Of a stretch of DNA of 5,774 bases, positions 1 to 4,826 are shown in pieces. Where the stretch lies: positions 1 through 5,774 of the forward strand of contig JAUHYJ010000264.1 of NCBI GenBank assembly GCA_030425785.1. Direction: 5' to 3'. A model generated the notes under the pieces. The model saw nothing but the letters and a program-made list of their open reading frames with translations, did not search any database and had not been told where the DNA came from. Position numbers and translations under genes: made by a program. This DNA comes from Acidimicrobiia bacterium (GTDB taxonomy: Bacteria; Actinomycetota; Acidimicrobiia; Acidimicrobiales; Ilumatobacteraceae). Each line of letters starts with the position of its first letter. Position 1 is the stretch's first letter.

Positions 1-2145
1 ACCGGTGTGGCGCGCCCGGTCGACGAGATGGCGGTGCAGTCGGCGCGCGGCCGCCGCTTCGCCGGCGTCCTCGAGCAGCCGGGCGACGCCCCAGACGCGT
101 TGGTCGCTCGCCGCGGCGCCGGCCGGGTCGTCGTGGTCGGTCGACCGTTCGTGCGCGGCCGGATCGGCCACGACCGGGTCGTACGCCTCCCGGATCGCCG
201 CGCCGTAGTGGCCCGTCAGACGTCCATACGCGGCCCACCGGCGACGGACGTCGGCGGGGTTGCGGCGGTACGCCAGCTCGAAGTGGTCGAGGTCGGCCAT
301 GGTGGCCACGAAGCCGTCCAGGTCGTCGGCGAGCAGCCGCTGCCACGCGAGCTCGTCGGCGACGCGCGGCCCGAGCGGGCGGTCCCCGAAGTAGTCGGCG
401 AGCGTTGCGTGTGCGTGGCGTCGAGTCGCGTCGTCGGCCAGGTAGCGGTCGTCGACGGCCCGCCGGAGGTCGTCATGGGCGAACGCGAGCAGACCGCCGC
501 GGCTGACGACGCCGCGCTCCGCGGCGAGGTGGATGGGCGCCCATGCCGCTGTGGGCAGCGGTATGCGTTCGCCGGTGGTCGGGTCGAGGGTGCCCAACAG
601 GTCGCGCAGCTCCGCTTCGGCCATCCCGTGCTGCGAGGCTCGGAGCGCCGTGAACAGCCGACGGGTGAGGTCGGGGTGGTCCCGGTCGAAGTCCCGTTCG
701 TAGCGGGCGAGGACGAGCTCCAGCAGGTCGTCCACGGAGGTGGCCGCCGTGAGCCGCCGGATCTCGGCACCGAGCGTGAAGTGGTCGCCGTGCTGGCGGA
801 GCTCGTCGACGACCGTCGTGAGGAACCGGGCATTGCCGCACCGTTCGCCGGCCACGAGCGCTGCGAGGAGCTGCCGGTCGAGTGCCTTGCTGCGCTCGGC
901 GAGCAGTCGCTCGGCGACGGCCGCCCGCTCGGCGAGGTCGAGCTCGGGCACCTCGACGATCGTCCACCCCTGCCACTCGGCGACCGAGCGGATGCGAGCC
1001 TCACGTGCGGTGACGACGACGCGCACTCGCTCCGGCCAGGACACCGGGAACCAACGCAGATCGAGCGCACGTTCGCTGTCGTCGAGGTGATCGAGCCCGT
1101 CGAGGACGACGACGCTGCGGCCGGTGACGTCTGCGGCCGCGTGCTCGAGGGCGGCGCGGACTGCGGCGGGCGTTGCGTCGACCAGCGACTCGAGCTCGGC
1201 CTCGAGGTCGGAGCCCGTCCACGCCGCCATCAGGCGAGCCGCGATCGTCCTGGCGTCGGTCGCGTCGGCGTCGGCATTGGTGTGATGCACCACGACCGTC
1301 TCGTCGGGATGGGCATCCGCACGACCGGCGGCCCAGTTCGTGACGAGGGCAGACGCCCCGACCCCGGCCTCGCCGGTGAGGAGCAGCGGTGGACCCGACC
1401 CGGCTGCGTGGGCGTCGAGGAGTGCCTCGAGGTCGGGACGCGGGACCCATGGCCGGTGGCGCGCCTGCCCGAACGACCGGTGGACGGCATCGTGACGTGC
1501 CGGTGCGTCGTCGGTCGATCCGGTCGGCGCGAGCCGCTCGACGAGCGCTTCGAGATCGGACAGCACGAGTTCGCCGAGCTCGGTCGGGTCGGCATAGTCG
1601 CGTGTCGGGTGACCACTCGTGCGAATCCGGGCCCGCAGTGCGGCGAGGCGCTCGCGGCCGGTGTCGTCGGGCTCCTCGAACGCATCACGTTTGCCCGCCG
1701 GGAGCGTGTCGAGCCACGCCGGGTCGCGCAGGTAGAAGAACGCGTGTCCCGTCTGGCCCGGCCGATCGAGCACACCGTGCACGATCTCCATCTCGGTCAC
1801 CGATCGCCCGCGATCGGTGTCGATCCAGGGTTCGGACCGGACGAGGTCGTCGGGGATCTCGTCGGGGACCCATCCGTAGCGCTGACCCAGCAACCCGATG
1901 AAGTACGGCCGCGTCCGGTCGATCTCCGCCAGACAGATCGGGAGGACGGCGCCCTCGGCCTTCTGCTCGTCCGTCACGCCCCACCGCAGGTCGACCTCGC
2001 TCCAGGTCATCCCGCGCTCCTCGCACATCCGGCGGATGCGCGGGAACACCCGCTTCACCAGTTCGTCGCGCTCGGCCTGCATGTCGCGGAACGTCGACGA
2101 GACGAAGACGCGCAGCGCACGCGGATCGTCGTTCCCCGCGCTCAT
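1..2145 (-). CDS. DUF4062-NACHT-like STAND ATPase, probable TPR tail, C-terminus cut by window edge
   Basis: The reading frame is open from an ATG at 2145 down to base 1 (715 codons, no stop seen), so the protein continues beyond the window. Residues 11-95 match the DUF4062 signature: VFVSSTFRDMQAERDELV, then VDLRWGVTDEQ (51-61) and FIGLLGQRYGW (82-92). A NACHT/STAND-like NTPase follows: P-loop GEAGVGAS at 258-265, Walker B VVVLDGLDHLDD at 345-356, and a sensor-like VVVTAR at 376-381. A winged-helix-like segment (about 490-590, with GMAEAELRDLL and FAHDDLRRAV) comes next, and a TPR-like helix pair begins near 683. The order resembles eukaryotic TEP1/NPHP3-type proteins and bacterial STAND proteins. 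These usually act as sensors or scaffolds that bind a ligand through their repeat tail; that role is inferred here. The P-loop lysine is replaced by Ala264. A GGAAAG lies 8 nt before the ATG, but an AAAGAT -10-like hexamer ending 6 nt before it suggests a leaderless start. Codon bias matches the neighbours. The family call is strong; the function is unknown. Confidence 0.9.
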   Translation of the reverse strand, partial: MSAGNDDPRALRVFVSSTFRDMQAERDELVKRVFPRIRRMCEERGMTWSEVDLRWGVTDEQKAEGAVLPICLAEIDRTRPYFIGLLGQRYGWVPDEIPDDLVRSEPWIDTDRGRSVTEMEIVHGVLDRPGQTGHAFFYLRDPAWLDTLPAGKRDAFEEPDDTGRERLAALRARIRTSGHPTRDYADPTELGELVLSDLEALVERLAPTGSTDDAPARHDAVHRSFGQARHRPWVPRPDLEALLDAHAAGSGPPLLLTGEAGVGASALVTNWAAGRADAHPDETVVVHHTNADADATDARTIAARLMAAWTGSDLEAELESLVDATPAAVRAALEHAAADVTGRSVVVLDGLDHLDDSERALDLRWFPVSWPERVRVVVTAREARIRSVAEWQGWTIVEVPELDLAERAAVAERLLAERSKALDRQLLAALVAGERCGNARFLTTVVDELRQHGDHFTLGAEIRRLTAATSVDDLLELVLARYERDFDRDHPDLTRRLFTALRASQHGMAEAELRDLLGTLDPTTGERIPLPTAAWAPIHLAAERGVVSRGGLLAFAHDDLRRAVDDRYLADDATRRHAHATLADYFGDRPLGPRVADELAWQRLLADDLDGFVATMADLDHFELAYRRNPADVRRRWAAYGRLTGHYGAAIREAYDPVVADPAAHERSTDHDDPAGAAASDQRVWGVARLLEDAGEAAAARRLHRHLVDRARHTG
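1078..1113 (-). other. Walker B motif of the STAND protein (DGLD type)
   Basis: Residues 345-356 read VVVLDGLDHLDD, a run of hydrophobic residues followed by D-G-x-D. This is the NACHT/STAND form of Walker B, where the aspartates position Mg2+ and water. It is intact, in contrast to the P-loop upstream in the same protein. Confidence 0.8.
1351..1374 (-). other. Degenerate Walker A (P-loop) of the STAND protein, Lys replaced by Ala
   Basis: The codons read G-E-A-G-V-G-A-S (residues 258-265). The Walker A consensus is GxxxxGK[ST], so the lysine that contacts the nucleotide phosphates is missing and replaced by Ala264. The alanine codon is GCG; reaching AAG would need two base changes, so a single sequencing error is an unlikely explanation. 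The flanking hydrophobic strand (PLLLT) and following helix (ALVTNWA) look normal, which makes the position assignment firm. Confidence 0.85.
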
Positions 2146-2151
2146 GGCGTC

Positions 2152-2157
2152 ATCTTT
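2152..2157 (-). promoter_or_regulatory. Candidate -10 element of the DUF4062 gene, leaderless geometry
   Basis: On the minus strand the bases read AAAGAT-gacgcc-ATG. The hexamer matches TATAAT at positions 2, 5 and 6 and ends 6 nt before the ATG, which would place the transcript start at or next to the start codon. No clear TTGACA-type -35 is visible. The overlapping GGAAAG could instead be a ribosome-binding site, so the two readings compete. Confidence 0.4.
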
Positions 2158-2160
2158 CCA

Positions 2161-2175
2161 GACACGTCACGTGCC
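2161..2175. promoter_or_regulatory. Imperfect palindrome in the divergent mpg/DUF4062 promoter region (candidate operator)
   Basis: The core CACGTCACGTG (2163-2173) is a perfect 11-bp inverted repeat around a central C. It extends to 15 bp with one mismatched pair. It lies directly upstream of the candidate -10 of the DUF4062 gene, at about -16 to -30 if transcription starts at the ATG. A regulator bound there could block or reshape that promoter. In GC-rich DNA such short palindromes also arise by chance, and no matching regulator is encoded in the window. Confidence 0.3.
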
Positions 2176-2224
2176 GTGCGGCGAGATCGAGGGCGGCGTA
2201 CCCGTTGGATCGTGCCGCTCGTGC

Positions 2225-2230
2225 GATGAT
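2225..2230 (+). promoter_or_regulatory. Candidate extended -10 element of mpg, leaderless geometry
   Basis: The sequence TGC-GATGAT-cggccc-GTG has a TG dinucleotide one base before the hexamer (extended -10). The hexamer matches TATAAT at four of six positions and ends 6 nt before the GTG at 2237. A TTGGAT at 2205-2210 resembles a -35, but its 14-nt spacing is too short for a standard promoter. There is no Shine-Dalgarno sequence before the GTG, which favours a leaderless transcript. Confidence 0.45.
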
Positions 2231-2236
2231 CGGCCC

Positions 2237-2800
2237 GTGCCCGCCAGCGTGCCACTCACCCGTGTCCGCCGAGACGACCTCGCCGGCGATGCGCCCGACG
2301 TCGCGCCCTGGCTCCTCAACAAGCTGCTGGTGCACGGCGAGTGCGTCGGCCGCATCGTCGAGGTCGAGGCGTACCGCGAGGACGACCCGGCGAGTCACAC
2401 GTTCCGCGGCCGCACCGCGCGCAACGCCGTGATGTTCGGGCCGGCCGGCCACCTCTACGTGTACTTCACGTATGGCATGCACTACTGCTCGAACGTCGTG
2501 ACCGGACCGGAGGGCGTCGGGGCGGCGGTGTTGCTGCGGGCGGTCGAGCCCGTGGCGGGCGTCGAGCTGATGCGCTCTCGTCGATCGGGCCGCCGTCAGC
2601 TCGCCGACGGCCCCGCCAAGCTCTGCCAGGCCTTCGCGATCGGCCCCCAACACGACGGGGCCGACGTGTGCCGCGGCCGCGGCGTCGGCCTGTTCGACGA
2701 CGGCACGTCGCCACCGCCGAAGCCGCTGATCGGGCCCCGGGTCGGGATCAGCAAGGCGGTCGACACGCCATGGCGCTTCCGTGTGCCACCGGACGGCTGA
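2237..2800 (+). CDS. mpg: AAG/Mpg-family 3-methyladenine DNA glycosylase
   Basis: This is a 187-residue protein of normal length for the bacterial alkyladenine DNA glycosylase family. The enzyme flips damaged purines such as 3-methyladenine out of DNA and cuts the N-glycosidic bond, starting base-excision repair. The family core is complete: IVEVEAY at 40-46, DPASHTFRGRTARN at 50-63, MFGPAGHLYVYFTYGMHYCSNVV at 66-88 and the later DGPAKL segment. By alignment to human AAG, Glu44 corresponds to catalytic Glu125, Tyr46 to Tyr127, His54 to His136, Tyr76 to Tyr159 and Asn86 to Asn169, so it should be active. The frame stays open upstream as far as 1898. I chose GTG 2237 because the candidate -10 ends 6 nt before it; GTG 2249, in the same frame, is the alternative. 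It is divergent from the DUF4062 gene and convergent with the DUF2332 gene. Confidence 0.95.
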   Translation: MPASVPLTRVRRDDLAGDAPDVAPWLLNKLLVHGECVGRIVEVEAYREDDPASHTFRGRTARNAVMFGPAGHLYVYFTYGMHYCSNVVTGPEGVGAAVLLRAVEPVAGVELMRSRRSGRRQLADGPAKLCQAFAIGPQHDGADVCRGRGVGLFDDGTSPPPKPLIGPRVGISKAVDTPWRFRVPPDG

Positions 2801-2803
2801 GGG

Positions 2804-3850
2804 TCACGACGCCCAGTGGAGCCAGTAGCCGTGCGGGTGGCAGGACGCGAGATGGTCGACCCGCCGGACGCCGTCGCGCCATCGCACCAGCTGGACCGTC
2901 GAACCGTGCCGGCCGCGAAGGTGGTCGGGGTACGGCAGCCCGCTGGTGACGGCGGGTGATTCGACGAACACCCAGCTCAGGTCGGCAGCGGCGCCCAGCG
3001 TGTCGAGACGATCGACGTAGGCGCGTCGGTCGGCACTCGAGAGATAGTTCAGGACCCAGGAGTTCATGACGACCGGGTGGGCGCGCACGGCCGCATCGGC
3101 GACGGCGGCCGCGATCCCACCGACGGCGTCGGCGCGCCGCACGTCGGCCGGCTGCCGTCGCGCGATGTCGAGCGCGGCGTCGAAGCGCTCGAACCGGTCG
3201 TGCTGATCGGGCCAGATACAGGCGCGCAGCCATCGCGTCGCCGTGTCGTCGGTCGGGTCGACGGGGGCCGGGTCGATCCCGATGCGTGCCCGCACCTCGG
3301 GCACCTCGGTCGGTACGGGGACGTCGCCCTCGGTGGTGATGTGCAGGTGGACGTCCGAGGCCGGGCCGACCCGGCCGCCCGGTGCGTAGTCGTAGGAATA
3401 CCGGTCGAGGTGCAGGTTGAGCCCAGCGCTCGTTCCCACGTCGACGAGGGCGACCGGGCCGACCTCGGCCGCGACCATGCCGAGGACGGGCAGGACGATG
3501 CCACAGCGGCCGACCTCGTTGGTCTGGGTGTGGCGGGTGGCGACCGTCGAGCGCAGCGCGGACGCGTGGGCGCGGCAGTGGGCGAGGAGCGCCGCGGTGA
3601 TGTCGCCGGTGCGCGGTGCGTCGGTGACCGACGGGTACCACGCCGCCAGGTCGCAGTCGGGCTCGGCGAGCACCTGCTCGTGCAGCGCCGCGAGGAGCAA
3701 CACGGGGTTCTGCTGCTCGGGTGGCGCCGAGGCGAGCAGCTCGGCGATCTCGGGCAACTGTGCGATCGTCTGCGACAGCATCGCCGTGAAGGGGCTCCGT
3801 GACGCGTCGTCGGCGAGGTTGGCGAAGTGTCGGGTGAGGTCGACGGTCAC
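2804..3850 (-). CDS. DUF2332 family protein
   Basis: This 348-residue protein carries the DUF2332 signatures along its whole length: an N-terminal helical region, TQTNEVGRC (108-116), LVDVGTSAGLNLHLDRYSY (135-153), RIGIDPAPVDPTDD (189-202), RWLRACIWPDQ (206-216) and a C-terminal NSWVLNYLSSADRRAY segment (from 263). The biochemical role of the family is not known to me. The D-x-G-x-x-x-G-x-N segment at 137-145 looks like motif I of a Rossmann-fold SAM-dependent methyltransferase, and a later strand (WVFVESPAV) would fit such a fold; this is inference. The start is well constrained: an in-frame TAG lies 12 nt upstream of the GTG at 3850, and GTG is the first possible initiator. No ribosome-binding site is seen. 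Its stop codon sits 3 bp from that of mpg, on the opposite strand. No signal peptide or membrane segment is visible, so it is probably cytoplasmic. Confidence 0.93.
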   Translation of the reverse strand: MTVDLTRHFANLADDASRSPFTAMLSQTIAQLPEIAELLASAPPEQQNPVLLLAALHEQVLAEPDCDLAAWYPSVTDAPRTGDITAALLAHCRAHASALRSTVATRHTQTNEVGRCGIVLPVLGMVAAEVGPVALVDVGTSAGLNLHLDRYSYDYAPGGRVGPASDVHLHITTEGDVPVPTEVPEVRARIGIDPAPVDPTDDTATRWLRACIWPDQHDRFERFDAALDIARRQPADVRRADAVGGIAAAVADAAVRAHPVVMNSWVLNYLSSADRRAYVDRLDTLGAAADLSWVFVESPAVTSGLPYPDHLRGRHGSTVQLVRWRDGVRRVDHLASCHPHGYWLHWAS

Positions 3851-3856
3851 CGGGCG

Positions 3857-3862
3857 AAGCTA
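3857..3862 (-). promoter_or_regulatory. Candidate -10 element of the DUF2332 gene, leaderless geometry
   Basis: On the minus strand the bases read TAGCTT-cgcccg-GTG. The hexamer fits the actinobacterial TAnnnT pattern and ends 6 nt before the GTG start at 3850. Its TAG is also the in-frame stop that fixes the start of the gene. No ribosome-binding site is present, which agrees with a leaderless message. No convincing -35 was found. Confidence 0.5.
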
Positions 3863-3870
3863 GCCGCGCC

Positions 3871-3882
3871 GATCCGCGGACC
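3871..3882. promoter_or_regulatory. Short palindrome midway between divergent DUF2332 and SGNH genes
   Basis: GATCCGCGGACC contains the perfect 8-bp palindrome TCCGCGGA and extends to 12 bp with one mismatched pair. It is centred near 3876-3877, almost the midpoint of the 55-bp divergent intergenic region, where a shared operator could act on both promoters. CG-rich palindromes of this size are common by chance in this genome type. Confidence 0.2.
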
Positions 3883-3893
3883 ACCACGTACGC

Positions 3894-3899
3894 GAGGAT
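3894..3899 (+). promoter_or_regulatory. Candidate -10 or ribosome-binding site of the SGNH gene
   Basis: GAGGAT ends 6 nt before the GTG at 3906 (spacer gtggcc). As a -10 it matches TATAAT only at positions 2, 5 and 6. The same bases GAGGA also make a good Shine-Dalgarno sequence, 7 nt before the GTG. Both readings support GTG 3906 rather than GTG 3900 as the start; sequence alone cannot choose between them. Confidence 0.45.
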
Positions 3900-3905
3900 G
3901 TGGCC

Positions 3906-4769
3906 GTGAGCCGGTTCGTCGTCCTCGTCGCAGCGCTGCTGGCCGCCGGAGGGCTCGTGGTGGGGGCGGCCGCCGACGAGGTCGCGACGGTCGAGCGGGC
4001 GGCGGTGCGCGTCGAGCCACCCCGACCTGCGGTGCTGGTGAGCGACTCGGCCTGGCTCGGCCTCAAGATCTACGGGGCGATCGATGGCGTCCAGGGCTTC
4101 GATCACGTGCTCGATCTCGCGTCGTGCCGGCGTCGCGTCGTCACCTCGTGCCGGAACTACAACGGGTTCGTGCCGATCACGCTGTACGACGAACTCGAGG
4201 TCTACGGCGACAATTACCACACCCTCATCGTCGCCACCGGCTACAACGACAGCGACCTGCACTTCGCCTCCGAGGTCGACGCCATCGTTCGGCGCACGCG
4301 CGACCTCGGCTACGACCGCATCGTCTGGCTGACGCTGCGCGCGAACGTGTCGTACACGTCGCCCGACGACTCGGGATTCGACGAGGTCTTCCGCAACAAC
4401 AACGAGACGCTGCGCGAGCTCGTGGCGACGGGGGCCTACCCCGAGATCGTGATCGCCGACTGGGCGACCTACGCCCATGACGAACCGGGCTGGTTCGCGA
4501 GCGACGGGATCCACGTGCGTGGCGAGGGGCCGTGGGCGGCGGCTGACTACATCTCGCGCAAGCTGGCGTTCCTGGACGGGCGACCGTGCCCACAACCAGC
4601 CGCGGCCGGTCAGGACATCCCGAACCCGTGCCCGGATCCCGACGCGACCGGACCCGTCGTCGACATCCGTTCGCTGTACCCGGTCGGCGTGCCCAACCCG
4701 ACGGCCGAGTTCATGCTCGAGTTCGCCGGGCACGGGTCGTGGCCTGATGCACCGTGGTGGGAACGCTGA
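3906..4769 (+). CDS. Secreted SGNH-hydrolase-like protein
   Basis: This 287-residue protein has an N-terminal signal-peptide-like segment: a short basic start (MSR), a hydrophobic core at about 4-20, and small residues AAA at 21-23 before D24, so it is probably exported. The mature part carries motifs of the SGNH/GDSL esterase-acyltransferase superfamily. Block I is VLVSDSAWLG (43-52) with Ser48 as probable nucleophile, block III is GYND (112-115) with Asn114 in the oxyanion hole, and block V is DGIHVR (200-205) with Asp200 and His203 completing the triad. The usual GDS is SDS here. Four cysteines (74, 82, 228, 242) suggest disulfides outside the cytoplasm. After the SGNH domain comes a tail of about 60 residues rich in Pro and Trp, with no domain I recognise. 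The substrate is unknown; modification or removal of acyl groups on cell-envelope glycans is a guess from the superfamily. GTG 3906 is chosen for its spacing to GAGGA; GTG 3900 would add two residues. Confidence 0.82.
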   Translation: MSRFVVLVAALLAAGGLVVGAAADEVATVERAAVRVEPPRPAVLVSDSAWLGLKIYGAIDGVQGFDHVLDLASCRRRVVTSCRNYNGFVPITLYDELEVYGDNYHTLIVATGYNDSDLHFASEVDAIVRRTRDLGYDRIVWLTLRANVSYTSPDDSGFDEVFRNNNETLRELVATGAYPEIVIADWATYAHDEPGWFASDGIHVRGEGPWAAADYISRKLAFLDGRPCPQPAAAGQDIPNPCPDPDATGPVVDIRSLYPVGVPNPTAEFMLEFAGHGSWPDAPWWER

Positions 4770-4773
4770 CCGC

Positions 4774-4798
4774 CGGGTGATCGTCTTGCCCGATCCCG
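4774..4798 (+). terminator. Possible weak terminator hairpin after the SGNH gene
   Basis: CGGG (4774-4777) and ATCG (4780-4783) pair with CGAT (4791-4794) and CCCG (4795-4798). This gives an 8-bp stem with a 2-nt bulge (TG) and a 7-nt loop. It starts 4 nt after the SGNH stop codon. No T-tract follows, so intrinsic termination is uncertain. It also overlaps the region where a tyrS -35 would lie. Confidence 0.3.
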
Positions 4799-4810
4799 CG
4801 GCGTGCGTGG

Positions 4811-4816
4811 CATCAT
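4811..4816 (+). promoter_or_regulatory. Candidate extended -10 element of tyrS
   Basis: TGG-CATCAT has an extended -10 TG and four of six matches to TATAAT. The implied start site is near 4823, only a few bases before the ATG at 4827. A TTGCCC at 4786-4791 is a possible -35 with long (19-nt) spacing. GAGGG at 4818-4822 could serve as a ribosome-binding site 4 nt before the ATG, but only if transcription starts further upstream or reads through from the SGNH gene. The 57-bp gap is far too short for a T-box leader. Confidence 0.4.
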
Positions 4817-4826
4817 CGAGGGCGCT

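Noticed and set aside
7..2229. A 740-residue open frame on the plus strand, opposite the DUF4062 gene
   Set aside because: Its translation is low-complexity, rich in Arg, Val, Glu and Gly, and matches no family. The minus-strand frame over the same bases encodes clear DUF4062 and NACHT motifs. High GC removes stop codons from the antisense frame.
1898..2236. An upstream ATG extension of mpg by over 100 residues
   Set aside because: The frame is open, but the added residues are Arg/Ser-rich and overlap the DUF4062 start region on the other strand. The remaining 187 residues already match the normal family length, and a candidate -10 lies just before GTG 2237.
3077..3802. A 241-residue plus-strand frame opposite DUF2332
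   Set aside because: It has no recognisable motif and lies wholly inside the well-supported DUF2332 gene on the other strand.
4770..4826. A T-box leader or attenuator for tyrS
   Set aside because: The gap is only 57 bp. It holds one imperfect hairpin, and no T-box specifier arrangement is possible in that length.
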